64,000 nucleotides of DNA from Streptomyces sp. NBC_01235. GTDB taxonomy: Bacteria; Actinomycetota; Actinomycetes; Streptomycetales; Streptomycetaceae. This document shows, one piece after another, positions 26,897-36,447 of this stretch. Each line of letters starts with the position of its first letter. Positions within the stretch are counted from its first letter, which is position 1. A program made the translations under genes and the position numbers. Below the pieces are notes generated by a model, which saw only the letters and a program-made list of their open reading frames with translations, searched no databases and was not told where the DNA came from. Location of the stretch: the NCBI RefSeq assembly GCF_035989285.1, contig NZ_CP108513.1, forward strand, positions 620,001 to 684,000, given 5' to 3'.

Positions 26897-27397
26897 TCAC
26901 ACCCGAGGGGCGGGCACCGGGAAGAGCATGCAGCTGCTGGTGGCGTGGGCGAGCAGCCGGTCCTTCGCGTCGACCAACTGCGCCTGGGCGAGGGCGGTTT
27001 GGCGGCCCTTGTTGACGACCGTGCCGATGGCGCGCACCGGGCCCGTGTCCACGGTGATCGGCCGCAGGAACTTCACGGTCAGGTCGAGCGAGGTGTATGC
27101 CATGCCCTGCGGGAGGATGGACTGGACGGCGCATCCCGCCGCCGAGTCGAGCAGGGTGGCGAAGATGCCGCCGTGGACGCTGCCGATCGGGTTGTAGTGC
27201 TGTTCACCCGGTGTCAGCGAGAAGACCGCCCTGCCGGGCTCCACCTCGTCCAGGGTGAAGTCGACGGTGTAGTTGATGGGCGGCCCCGGCAGTCGCCCCG
27301 CCTGCAGCTCGCGCAGGAAGTCGATGCCGGCCATGCGCGCGGCGGCCTCCGCCGAGATCGCGGGATCGTCCCATTGATACGTACGCGTTCGCCCCAC
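26897..27397 (-). CDS. Hotdog-fold (PaaI-type) thioesterase
   Basis: About 166 residues. PGEQHYNPIGSVHGGIFATLLDSAAG contains the HGG helix motif with the catalytic Asp, and TVKFLRPITVDTG the following strand, both typical of PaaI/4HBT thioesterases. It should hydrolyse an acyl- or aryl-CoA in the cytosol. GTG 27397 (VGRTRTYQWDDPAIS) follows GGAAGG; longer frames to 27439 run into the operator. It is divergent from the HxlR gene at 27503, its probable regulator. Confidence 0.87.
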   Translation of the reverse strand: MGRTRTYQWDDPAISAEAAARMAGIDFLRELQAGRLPGPPINYTVDFTLDEVEPGRAVFSLTPGEQHYNPIGSVHGGIFATLLDSAAGCAVQSILPQGMAYTSLDLTVKFLRPITVDTGPVRAIGTVVNKGRQTALAQAQLVDAKDRLLAHATSSCMLFPVPAPRV

Positions 27398-27439
27398 GGT
27401 CCAGCGCCCTTCCCTCTGACTGTCAGCTGACTTTTTCAA

Positions 27440-27461
27440 GTGAAGCTAGACTTCTCTTCAC
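27440..27461. promoter_or_regulatory. GTGAAG-N10-CTTCAC operator-like repeat
   Basis: The inverted repeat lies midway between the divergent thioesterase and HxlR genes. The direct repeat CTGACTGTCA flanks it on both sides (about 27416 and 27462). HxlR proteins usually bind such divergent promoters. Confidence 0.5.
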
Positions 27462-27502
27462 CTGACTGTCAATGACGAAGCCAGACCCCTTACGATGGCG
27501 GG

Positions 27503-27970
27503 ATGGAGTGGCTTGAGGCGAGCACAGAGAACTGCCCCGTCCAGCGCACGCTCGACGTGATCGGGGAGAAATGGACGCTGCTGATCCTGCGTGACGCCGT
27601 CAACGGAGTCCGCCGCTTCGACGACTTCCACCGCCATATCGGCCTGTCGGAGGCCGTCCTCAGCGACCGCCTCCGCAAGCTGACCTCGTCCGGCATCCTG
27701 AGGACCGTCCCCTACCGGGAGCCCGGCAGCCGCTCGCGCAACGAATACCGTCTGACCCGCAAGGGCTGGGACCTATGGCCCGTTCTGATGGCGCTGAGCC
27801 AGTGGGGCGAGGCATACACCCTCGGTTCCGAGGGTCCTGTACTGGACGTCCGCCACACCGAGTGCGACGCCCCGGTCCGCGTCGTCGTCGAGTGCTCCGC
27901 GGAGCACTCCACCCTCACTCCCCGTGAAGTCACCGCCCGGCTGGGAACAGGCGCCCGCCTCCGGTCGTGA
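27503..27970 (+). CDS. HxlR-family transcription regulator
   Basis: About 155 residues. Winged helix: NCPVQRTLDVIGEKWTLLIL, RRFDDFHRHIGLSEAVLSDR, ILRTVPYREPGSRSRNEYRL. A Cys sits near the N-terminus in ENCPVQ, the redox-sensing position of some members. It is less similar to the other HxlR copies in the window than they are to one another. ATG 27503 lies 106 bp from the divergent thioesterase start. Confidence 0.9.
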   Translation: MEWLEASTENCPVQRTLDVIGEKWTLLILRDAVNGVRRFDDFHRHIGLSEAVLSDRLRKLTSSGILRTVPYREPGSRSRNEYRLTRKGWDLWPVLMALSQWGEAYTLGSEGPVLDVRHTECDAPVRVVVECSAEHSTLTPREVTARLGTGARLRS

Positions 27971-28330
27971 GCCATCGACCTCACGGTCGCCAGACTGCGG
28001 TGAGACATCAGCTGAGTGCCGTGCACTCCGCCGCCGTTGCCCCTCAGCGCACGATCTGACTTCGGCGCGCCGCCGAACCGAACTCGATGGGCGCTCCGGA
28101 CGCAGGGTTCAGCGCCTTCACCGTCCCCGCCGTCGCCGCCGTCCCGCCGTCGCCGGCACACCGGCCGCACCGGCCGCACCGATGAGCGGTTCCACGGTGA
28201 GCCTTGCCCCCTGGCGGGATCCTGATGAAACCGTCGCGCGCGACGTGGTTGCGAGAGAGCCCGTCACCTGACGCGCCGGGAGCCACCGACACCCTCGTAC
28301 AGTCTTCGGTTGGGCGACAGCTCGACTGCG
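27971..28330. other. Gene-free stretch
   Basis: About 360 bp between the HxlR gene and the HxlR pseudogene. No domain, RNA motif or hairpin was recognised. Confidence 0.5.
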
Positions 28331-28419
28331 GTCAGCTGACTGCGCCGCATCGGCGACAGTAGGGCGTCAGGTTGGGCGCGTTCCGGCATCCCGCCTCCCA
28401 TGCACGTAGGGCGAGAGCT

Positions 28420-28927
28420 GGCGAAAAGAGGCCCGAGGAAGAGTGCAGGGCCGGGGACGCTCTCGACATCTTCCGCCTGCACGGGGTGGCCCCGTTCGCA
28501 GCGGATCTGGGCGTCGACGTGCGGGCCGCATCCGCGGTGTCGCGCCAGTACGGCCGAGCCCTCCGGGTCGGCGCGGCAGCGGTCGCCCCACCGCAGGAGC
28601 CCATCACGGCCGGGACCAGATCCATGCCCTTGGGCGTGATCACGTACTTCGGCCGGCTCCGCGAGCCCGGCTCCTTGCAGGTCTCGGTGGCCAGGATCCT
28701 TTCTTCCACAGCATCCGGGAGCCGCGCCGCGAGGAGGTTGCGAGGACAGCCGAGGACGCGTTCGAAGTCGCTGAACCTGGACGAGCCGTACCAGACCTCG
28801 CGCAGGACCAGGATCGTCCACTTCTCACCCACGACCTCAAGGGTCCGGGCAATCGAGCAGCTTGGCATGTCCCGGTCGAGACGGGGCCCATGCGGACGCC
28901 CTGAAGAGCTTCGATCCCTGCCTCCAC
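28420..28927 (-). pseudogene. HxlR regulator with frameshifts
   Basis: The parts match the intact copy at 16866: CSIARTLEVVGEKWTILVL, VWYGSSRFSDFERVLG, RPKYVITPKGMDLVPAVMG, and RCERGHPVQAEDVESVPGPA. To read them in order, the frame must shift once near 28880 (GP/RLDRDM) and again after PAVMG near 28600. LRMLVAEG of the intact copy has become LPDAVEER. The TGAGT-N12-ACTCA motif remains upstream. Confidence 0.8.
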
Positions 28928-28950
28928 GGGGGGGGTGATCCCAAGCCTCC

Positions 28951-28972
28951 TGAGTTTACTTTTCTATACTCA
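28951..28972. promoter_or_regulatory. TGAGT-N12-ACTCA operator-like motif
   Basis: TGAGT at 28951-28955 and ACTCA at 28968-28972. The 40 bp that follow (TAGCGTCATGACCAGCACAT and onward) are nearly the same as those after the 41466 site, so the two promoter regions are duplicates. Confidence 0.6.
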
Positions 28973-29091
28973 GTCGGTAGCGTCATGACCAGCACATCAA
29001 CCCGGCCGCACGCGAGAAACGGGTGCACAAGGGGACCTGCGCTGAAGAATCAGATCGACCACCAGAACACCCACGCAGAAGGGCGGCCGAC

Positions 29092-30105
29092 ATGAAGGCC
29101 TTCGTCGTCGAGAAGTACGGCAATGACGGCGCGCGCGCCGCAGACGTACCCGAGCCCACGGTCGGGGACCGCGACGTCCTGGTCAGAGTGAGCGCCGCCA
29201 GTATCAACCCGCTGGACAAAATGCTCCGCAACGGGGAGTTCAAGCAGCTCCTGAAGTACAGGCTTCCGTTCGTGCTCGGCCACGACGTGGCCGGCGTCGT
29301 GACCCGGGTCGGCTCCGCCGTACACGGCCTCAAAGTCGGCGACGAGGTCTACGCCCGTCCGCGCGACCTGCGGATCGGCGGCTTCGCGGAGTTCATCGCG
29401 ATCGACATGGACGATGTCGCGCCCAAGCCGGCCTCGCTCACCCTCCAAGAGGCGGCCGCGGTGCCGCTGGTGGCCTTGGCCGCCTGGCAGGTTCTCGTCG
29501 ACCGTGCCCATGTGAAGCCGGGTCAGAAGGTGCTCATCCACGCCGGTGCCGGTGGCCTCGGCTCGACAGTCATCCAGCTCGCCAAGCACCTCGGTGCCAC
29601 CGTGGCGACGACCACGGACACCGAGACCGAGAAGTTGGTCAGGAGCCTCGGCGCCGACGTCGTCGTCGATTACACCAAGGAAGACTTCTCGAAGGTGCTG
29701 TCCGGCTACGACCTGGTGGTGGACTCCCTGGGCGGGGCGAACCTCGAGAAGTCGCTGACCGTGCTGAAGCCCGGCGGCCTGGCCATCAGTGTCGTCGGCC
29801 CGCCGGACGCCGGCTTCGCCAAGCAGCTCGGCGCCCCCTCCTTCCTGGGCCTGATCATGAACGCGCTCAGTCGCAAGATCCGTAAGCAGGCGAAAGCGCT
29901 GGGCGTGCGCTACCAGTTCTTCTTCATGCAGGCCAACGGCTCCCAGCTGCGCAAACTCGGCGCGCTCTACGACAGCGGGAAGCTCCGCCCGGTCATCGAC
30001 AGCACCTTCCCGTTCGACCAGACGCTCGAGGCGATGGCGCACGTCGAGCAGGGCCGCACCAAGGCCGGCAAGGTCGTGGTCTCGATGGCGCCCGACAACG
30101 ACTGA
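29092..30105 (+). CDS. Quinone-reductase-type NADP oxidoreductase (MDR)
   Basis: About 337 residues of the zinc-independent medium-chain reductase family. N-terminal GroES-like domain: SINPLDKMLRNGEF, LGHDVAGVVTRVG, VGDEVYARP. Cofactor domain: LIHAGAGGLGSTVIQLAKHL. It probably reduces quinones or enones with NADPH. The HxlR family often controls such genes and the HxlR copy upstream is divergent, but that copy is now broken, so control may be lost or taken over by the copy at 16866. ATG 29092 follows GAAGGGCGGCCGAC. Confidence 0.92.
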   Translation: MKAFVVEKYGNDGARAADVPEPTVGDRDVLVRVSAASINPLDKMLRNGEFKQLLKYRLPFVLGHDVAGVVTRVGSAVHGLKVGDEVYARPRDLRIGGFAEFIAIDMDDVAPKPASLTLQEAAAVPLVALAAWQVLVDRAHVKPGQKVLIHAGAGGLGSTVIQLAKHLGATVATTTDTETEKLVRSLGADVVVDYTKEDFSKVLSGYDLVVDSLGGANLEKSLTVLKPGGLAISVVGPPDAGFAKQLGAPSFLGLIMNALSRKIRKQAKALGVRYQFFFMQANGSQLRKLGALYDSGKLRPVIDSTFPFDQTLEAMAHVEQGRTKAGKVVVSMAPDND

Positions 30106-30142
30106 GACCGTGCCGGCCACAGGCCCTCCGTCCGGCACGGTC
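30106..30142. terminator. Stem-loop terminator
   Basis: GACCGTGCCGG (30106-30116) pairs perfectly with CCGGCACGGTC (30132-30142) immediately after the oxidoreductase stop. Confidence 0.75.
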
Positions 30143-30363
30143 ACCGGAGAGGCGACGACGCCATGGGCGATCCCATGGCGACTACGGTCGCGGAGAGTCG
30201 CCGCTGTGGGCGTCTCGGTACGTTCCGCACACCATATGGCTCGCGACACAGCGCGCCACACGGCTCTACGCCGCCCCGAGCCGAGGTCAAGCCCTCGTTC
30301 CCGCCGCGTATCAGGAGTGGGATCACTGCGCACGGACCGACACGCATGCGCGGGCAGACACGC

Positions 30364-31371
30364 TCAGGACAGCAGCGTCCGTCCGCCGAGCGCACGTTGC
30401 CAGTTGGGAGTGCGATCCTTGTCGACCAGGGCCGCACGCACGCCCTCCAGGAAGTCCGGCTTGCGGATGGTCGTACGCGTGAGGGCGAGTTCGGCGGCGA
30501 GGCACTCGCGCAACGTGTGCTGCCCGCCTCGTGCCAGCAGGGCGTGAGTGATCTCCAGGCTCTGCGGCGAGGCGGACTCCAGGGCGACCAGCGCGGCTGC
30601 CGCCCAGGGGGTGTCGAGGTGGCGCAGGCGTTTCTCGATCTCGCCGAGGGTCGGCGCGCCGAACGCCCAGTCCACGTCACCGCGCACCTCCGCCAGCCTG
30701 CTGCCCGCCACCGGGGAGCGGCCGGCAAGGCGCTTCAGGACGACGTCCACCGGGTCGCCGGGACTGTCGGCCAGGGCGTCCCCCACCGCGTCGAGCCCGT
30801 CCGCGGGGACGAAGTGCGTGCCCAGCCCCGTGTACAGGGCGTCAGCCGCGTCGAGCCGGTGCCCGGTCAGACCCAGGTACATGCCGATCGCGCCGGGCAG
30901 CCTCGGCAGAAAGTAGCTGGCCCCGACGTCCGGGAAGAACCCGATCCCGGTCTCGGGCATCGCCAGCACCGCGCGCTCGGTGACGACGCGGAAGTTGCCG
31001 TGGACGGACAGACCGAGACCGCCGCCCATGCACAGGCCGTCGATGAGCGACACGACCGGCACGGGATACTCGGCGATCCGGGCGTTGAGCCGGTACTCGG
31101 AGGCGAAGAACCGCTCGCTGGCCTCGGCATCCCCGGCGAGACTGTGCTCACGGATCGTACGGATGTCGCCACCGGCGCAGAACGCCTTCGTGCTGGTGCT
31201 GGCGAACACCACAGCGGACAGCGGTGTGTGCTCCCACTCGGCGAGCACACGGTCGATGGCGACGACCATGCCTGTCGTCAGGGCGTTGAGCGCCTTGGGC
31301 CGGTTCAAAAGGATGCGGCCGACGCCCCGGTGGACGTCGGCGAGAATCTCGACCGCAGCGGTATCAGTCAT
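30364..31371 (-). CDS. 3-hydroxyisobutyryl-CoA hydrolase-like ECH protein
   Basis: About 335 residues, longer than a simple enoyl-CoA hydratase, and matching the HIBCH (ECH_2) subfamily. Motifs: LNRPKALNALT, FCAGGDIRTIRE, MGGGLGLSVHGNFRV with the oxyanion hole, and MPETGIGFFPDVGASYFL with the Glu and Asp used in catalysis. It would release 3-hydroxyisobutyrate in valine breakdown; a related acyl-CoA is possible. The Fe-alcohol dehydrogenase fragment lies just upstream on the same strand, suggesting loss of a partner gene. Confidence 0.88.
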   Translation of the reverse strand: MTDTAAVEILADVHRGVGRILLNRPKALNALTTGMVVAIDRVLAEWEHTPLSAVVFASTSTKAFCAGGDIRTIREHSLAGDAEASERFFASEYRLNARIAEYPVPVVSLIDGLCMGGGLGLSVHGNFRVVTERAVLAMPETGIGFFPDVGASYFLPRLPGAIGMYLGLTGHRLDAADALYTGLGTHFVPADGLDAVGDALADSPGDPVDVVLKRLAGRSPVAGSRLAEVRGDVDWAFGAPTLGEIEKRLRHLDTPWAAAALVALESASPQSLEITHALLARGGQHTLRECLAAELALTRTTIRKPDFLEGVRAALVDKDRTPNWQRALGGRTLLS

Positions 31372-31438
31372 GGGTCAGCACCTCGTACTCCGCGCGGACC
31401 TGGCTGTCGTGGCCATCACGTTCCTCACTCGCCGGGTG

Positions 31439-31730
31439 TCAGCCGTAGATCTGCGCGTAGAGATCCCGGATCTCTTCCACGGTGGGTACGACGGGGTTGT
31501 TGGCGAGGGATCCGGACGCGAGCGCCTGCTCGGCCATGAGGGCAACAGGCGGAACCACTCGTCCTTGTCGATGCCGTGGGCTTGGGGGCACCTCAAGATT
31601 CTGGCACAGGGCTCGGAGCGCCTCCACGAGCCCATCGGCGGCCAAGGCGTCACTGTCGCCGTCGGTGGCGGCTCCGCCCCAGGCGCGAGCCGATCGAGTC
31701 GCACCTGATCCCTGGCCCCGTGGCTGTCAG
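31439..31730 (-). pseudogene. Iron-containing alcohol dehydrogenase, C-terminal scrap
   Basis: Two phases together give LVEALRALCQNLEVP, HGIDKDEWFRLLP, and LMAEQALASGSLANNPVVP with EEIRDLYAQIYG at the stop. This is the end of a group III (Fe-dependent) alcohol dehydrogenase. At least two frameshifts are needed and the rest is missing. Confidence 0.7.
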
Positions 31731-31885
31731 GGGGTCATCCGGTTGAACTTGCGCACGAGCTTGTCGAAGGTCCGGGCGGGGACGATGCGGCGCAGCACTT
31801 TGAGGCGTGGGGCAAGCGAGCCGGTGGGATGGCTCAGTTTCGGCTTCCGCTCGGTCGCTGCCGCGACGACCACCTTGGCGATGGC
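31727..31885 (-). pseudogene. SDR C-terminal scrap
   Basis: AIAKVVVAAATERKPKLSHP followed by RLKVLRRIVPARTFDKLVRK and a stop matches the C-terminus of the intact SDR at 38063 (VVAKVIVTAATDKKPKLRYT). Everything upstream is unrelated. Confidence 0.7.
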
Positions 31886-32140
31886 GGCGCAGTCCGCGCA
31901 GGCGGGGCGCCGGGCTTCGCGTGCCGCGGCTACCTGTTGCCCGGCCGGGCCCTGCTCCCGCAGCAGCTCCAGCGCGGTCGCCACGATCGGGATACCCGTC
32001 GTAGGAGTGGAAGCCGTCCTCGCGGTCCCAGCTGCCTTGCCGGTGCGGACGGGTGAGGCCGGCGGCCTTCGCCATCCGGCTCTTGGCGGAACGCTTGCCG
32101 ACCTGGTGGAAGACGAGCAGGACAGGCAAGGTGCACACGC
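31886..32140 (-). pseudogene. Plasmid replication-relaxation-like protein fragment
   Basis: The minus strand reads LPVLLVFHQVGKRSAKSRMA, LTRPHRQGSWDREDGFHSYD, a frame change, GIPIVATALELLREQGPAG, and EARRPACADC. From memory this is the pattern of Streptomyces plasmid proteins of the replication-relaxation (winged-helix) group. It joins directly to the SDR scrap after ACADC. The family name is tentative. Confidence 0.45.
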
Positions 32141-34609
32141 TCGTATCCCTCCCAGGCGGGTGCTGATCAGCGGGGCCGTACTGACGCTCGTCGGCGAGCT
32201 GGCCAGGGAACGGCCGGTGCTGATCGCCGTCGACGACGCCCAGTGGCTGGACGAGCCCTCCGCACAGTGCCTGGCCTTCGTTGCCCGCCGACTGCGCGAC
32301 GAGCCCGTGGCCATGCTCCTGACCGGACACGACGATCCCGTGGAGGGACCGTGGGAGGAGCTGGCGGCGATGGAGGTCCGTGGGCTGGGCGACGAGGACG
32401 CCCGGCTGCTCGCCGGTGCCGTCGCTCCGCACGCGGACGAGGCGGTGATCCGCCGCACGGTCCGCGTGGCGGCCGGCAATCCGCTCGCGCTCCAGGAACT
32501 GCCCACATCCATGGCGGCGGGCGACATCTCGACGCACCCTCTCGTCGGTGAGCAGATCGCCGTCGGGCCCCGCCTGCGCCGCGCCTTCCGTGCCCGCATC
32601 GAGAGGTTGTCCGCGCCCGCCCGCACCGCGCTTCTTCTCATCGCCGCCGATGACCGCAGCGATCGAAACACCATGTGCCAGGCGAATCTTGTGCTCGGCC
32701 TCGACTCGGTCGCGTGGGACGAGGCGATGCACTCGGGCCTGCTGACCACGCGTTCGGACGGTCGTATCCGCCTCCGCCACCAGCTGATGGGGGCGGTGGT
32801 CTACGAGGAGGCACCGGCCGCGGACCGACAGGCGGTTCATCGCGCGCTCGCCTCCGTGCTGAGCGGTGAGAACGCCGACGAGTTGCGCCCGTGGCACCTC
32901 GCCGCGGCTGTGGAAGCCGCGGGCGGACCTGACGGGGAGGTGGCGCGGCTGCTGGAGAAGTCGGCCGATCGCTCCTGGGCACGCGGCGGCTGTGCCACGG
33001 CCGGCCGTGCCCTGCGGCGCGCGGCGGCGCTGTCCCCCTCCACGGACGACGCGGCCAGGCGGCTGGCTCTCGGAGCGAAGGCGGCCTGGGAGGCCGGCCA
33101 GGCCGATATGGCGCGGGACATGCTGGCGCGGGCCGAACGGATCTCCTCCGAAGCCAAGGTCGCGGACCTCAGTGAGGGGTTGCGCGGGCTGATCGAGTTC
33201 ACGCACGGCCATCTCGAGATCGCCTGCCGTCGGCTTGCCCGGGACATGGAGCGGGTGGCCGATCCCGGGCAGGCGTTCAGGCTCGGCAGCATGGCGCTGT
33301 GGTCGGCGTGGGCGGTCGGGCACGGCGAACTGCAGCGCGAGACGCTCCACCGGCTCGAGCGGCGGCTCTCACAGGGGGACTTCCCGAACGCCGGTCTGCT
33401 GCTGTTGCTGCGCGCATGGTGGACGGAGGAGCGGGACTGCGGCACCGGTGACCGCGACCAGATGGTGGCTCTCGGCGGTGAGGGCTTCAACCGGCTCAGC
33501 GGCAGTTCCTGGCTTCTGATGCCACCGGCACCGCTGGGGATGGCCTGGGGCATCGAGCACGTCATTGGGGCGGGCCTCCACCGCGAGATCGACCAGCTGC
33601 GGCACACCGACCAGGTGACGGCCCTGACCCAGGCGCTGGCCCAGACCGTGATGGTAGACATCGCGCAGGGATCCTGGGCCTTGGCCGAGGCGAATGCCAT
33701 CGAGGGACTCCGAGTGGCGGAGGAGATCGGCGACGACAAATCGGCGTCGCAGTACCGCAGCGGTCTCGGATGGCTGGCAGCCGCGCGAGGCGATGAGCGG
33801 AGCGTCGCGGACCATGCCGCCCGGACGTCGAGCTTTGGGTGCCGCGCGGAGTGCGCGTCTTCAGCGCGGCCGCGCAGTGGAGCCTCGGTATGTCGGCGCT
33901 CTTCGCCGGCCGGGCCGAGGAGGCTGTGGGCCGCCTGGTCCGGCTGACCGAGGACGGGCACCACGCGGCGCACCCCACCATCGCGATCCTGGCCGCGCCG
34001 GACACCGCTGAGGCCGCGGTCCAGGCCGGGCAGCGGGCGACGGCCGAGGAACAGGCGCGGTTGCTGCGGCGGTGGGCGGAGCGGTCCAACGCGCCCTGGG
34101 CGGTCTCCGCGATGCACCTTGTCCATGCCCTGCTGGCGTCCCGAGCGGATGCGGAGAAACAGTTCCAGCTCGCGCTGGATGTCCCCGGAGCCCAGTCGCG
34201 GCCCTTCGCCTACGCCCGCACCCGCCTGCTGTATGGCGAGTGGCTGCGTCGAGCCCGCCGCCGTACCGACGCCCGGGCACAGCTGGCCGAAGCCGCGGAA
34301 ACGTTCCGGCGACTCGACGCGGCTCCCCTGCTCGCCCGCACCCGGGCCGAACAGGAGCTGGCCGGGCAGCAACCGCGCCGCGACTCGGCACCGGACCGGG
34401 ACGCCGCAACGGTCCTGACCGCGCAGGAGTCGCGAGTCGTACGGCTGGCCGCGGAGGGACTCACCAACCGGGAGATCGGGGCACAGCTGCTGATCAGTCC
34501 TCGTACGGTGGGCTATCACCTGGCCAACGTCTTCCCCAAGCTCGGCATCGTCTCGCGCGCCGACCTCGCGCGCATCGATTTCGGGGACGGGCTGCGTCTG
34601 ATGGACTGA
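32140..34609 (+). pseudogene. LuxR-family ATPase regulator, truncated and frameshifted
   Basis: The frame enters within the AAA-type ATPase domain: VLISGAVLTLVGELARERPV, then Walker B in LIAVDDAQWLDEPSAQC, arm and helical domains, and a C-terminal LuxR helix-turn-helix (LTAQESRVVRLAAEGLTNRE, ISPRTVGYHLANVFPKLG). The Walker A region is missing. Near 33830 the reading frame shifts: the first part ends in HAARTSSFG and the second starts VPRGVRVFSAAAQWSLGMSA at 33839. The second part alone (to 34609) could still yield a DNA-binding fragment. A Walker A piece of the same family lies inverted at 36112-36285. Confidence 0.8.
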
Positions 34610-34689
34610 CCGGGGGCCTCTCGGGACCGACTGAGTGGCGGCTGATGCCCGGCGTCGGCCGCCCTTCTGCCCAGGAGTACCCGGAAGGC

Positions 34690-35426
34690 TTCTCGTCGGC
34701 ACCATCCTGTCGCTCTCGCCGTTGGCGACGAGCACCGGCTGGTGGATGACGGAGAGGTCATGTGGCTGCTCCAGCCCCCAGCGGTGAATGGCCTTGAGCT
34801 GGTTGTTGTACGAGATGGGGGAGATCGCCTTATCCCGGTCGGCGGTGCGCTCCTTCAGACGGGCCAGGAATTGCTTTCCGGCTCGGCGCCCTCCGCGGTG
34901 CGGGTGAAGAAGAGGAACTGCTTCGGGTCCTGAAGAGTGAACAGCGCTCGGACGGTGTCGAGATGCGACAGCCAGGTCACGTTCTTGATGCCTCGCCGCC
35001 GGCAGGACCGGTGCCGCTGAGGATGAGCTTGCGGACGAGTTGCGGTTCGTCCTGGGCGATCACCTGGGCGATCATGCCGCCCATCGAGAAGCCGTGGATG
35101 TCGACGTGCTCGAGCCCGAGCGCCCGGATGAAGGTGACGGCGTCCTTCGCCATCGCCTGGATCGTGCGCGGCGTCGAGCCGGTGGAAGCGCCGATGCCCC
35201 GGTTGTCGAAGGTGATGACCCGGCGCTTGGCGGCGATGCCGTCGACGACCCGGGGGTCCCAGTTGTCGAGGACCGCGGCGAGGTGCGTGATGAAGACCAC
35301 CGGGACGCCGGACCGCGGGCCGAGGTCACGGTAGGCGAAGGTCACTCCGCAGGCGGTGAGGGTGCGAGTGGGGACGTTCTTGTACGACGTCACCACGCCG
35401 CCCCGTACATCCTGTGCGTCATTCAT
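34690..35426 (-). pseudogene. Alpha/beta hydrolase, frameshifted and C-terminally truncated
   Basis: From ATG 35426 the frame encodes FAYRDLGPRSGVPVVFITHL, DNWDPRVVDGIAAK, the intact nucleophile elbow HGFSMGGMIAQ, and then GTGPAGGEASRT with a stop at about 34977. The next phase continues VTWLSHLDTVRALFTLQDPK, and the last recognisable piece is LVANGESDRMVPT near 34690. The catalytic His region is missing. It is the reciprocal of the 18434 copy, which keeps the C-terminus and lacks the N-terminus. Confidence 0.82.
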
Positions 35427-35449
35427 GGCCGTGTCCTTCGGCTCGGGGG

Positions 35450-36010
35450 ATCATCGAGACGGCCGGCCGCCGGTTCAAGCGGGACGGCATCGACGGATCA
35501 GGTATATCGGCGCTCATACAGGACGTGGGGCTGACCAACGGCGCCTTCTACGCCCACTTCACATCCAAGGACAACCTCATCACCACCACGGTCGCCGACC
35601 AACTGCAGGCGCAGAACGCGAGCATCGTCGCGCAGGCGGCGTCCGGTCGCGCCGGAGTCGAACAGATCGCGCGGTGGTACCTGTCCGCCCAGCAGCGCGA
35701 CAACCCCGGCGACGGCTGCCCCTCCGCCGCCCTGCTCGACGAGATCGCGCGCAGCGCGGACCCGACCAAGCAGGCGTACACCGATGGCGTGCTGATCGTC
35801 GTCGACGGCATCGCGGCCCGCCTGGCACCCGACGATCCACTTTCGGTCCGCACCAGGACGCTCAGCGCCTACGCCATGATGGCCGGAACGCTGCAGCTCT
35901 CCCGAGCCCTCGCCGACCGGCGACTCGCCGATGAACTACTTGAGCAGGGCATCCACAACGCCCTCGCACAACTGGGCGTCGAACATGAGCATGCCATGGT
36001 TTCGAACTGA
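35450..36010 (+). pseudogene. TetR regulator (paralog 3), N-terminus deleted
   Basis: The frame begins at IIETAGRRFKRDGIDGSGIS and continues without interruption through DVGLTNGAFYAHFTSKDNL and LSRALADRRLADELLEQGI. About 14 N-terminal residues present in the paralogs (RYGKEHK... and part of helix 1) are missing, as is the promoter: the start codon of the divergent hydrolase is 24 bp away. A start at 35414 would give a hybrid N-terminus, so a product is possible but unlikely to be native. Confidence 0.7.
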
Positions 36011-36111
36011 CGCACCCACCAAAGCCGCAAGGCACCCCTCGCTTCCGCACGGCACACCGCATGGTCCGACACGGCCGGGTAGGCCTCGGGCTTGCGCTTG
36101 CCGGTGCGAAG

Positions 36112-36285
36112 AAGACCGCCGCCCCGGACTCGGCCACGTATTCCAGCAGGGTGGTCTTGCCGATGCCGGGGTCACCCCACAGCACCAGCGTTGCCCGTCG
36201 CCCTGACGGGCACCGTCAAGGATCCGGTCAAGAGCTGCCTGCTCCGGGCGCCGTCCGTACAGGTCCAGTTGCTTGAAAGCTTAAT
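36112..36285 (-). pseudogene. LuxR-ATPase N-terminal (Walker A) fragment
   Basis: On the minus strand QLDLYGRRPEQAALDRILDG is followed, after a frameshift, by VLWGDPGIGKTTLLEYVAES. This is the conserved start of LuxR-family ATPase regulators, including Walker A GDPGIGKTT. Sequence beyond this is unrelated. The truncated LuxR gene 1.5 kb away lacks just this part, but lies in the opposite orientation. Confidence 0.7.
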
Positions 36286-36346
36286 GGGCTGCGGTCGCCC
36301 GGAGCCACTGCCGGCAACCCGAGTTCAACGACACCAGGTCACATTT

Positions 36347-36376
36347 GACGGACACGGTGACGGACACGGTGACGGA
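36347..36376. repeat. Tandem GACGGACACGGT repeat
   Basis: Two perfect copies of the 12-mer (36347-36358 and 36359-36370) and half of a third. It lies 72 bp before the start of the deleted SDR gene and may have been its operator. Confidence 0.7.
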
Positions 36377-36447
36377 TCCGTTTTCCTCGCATCCTCCGTA
36401 GCGTCGGGCGTGATCAGTGAACTCGCGCCCCACCGCAGGAGAAAGAC

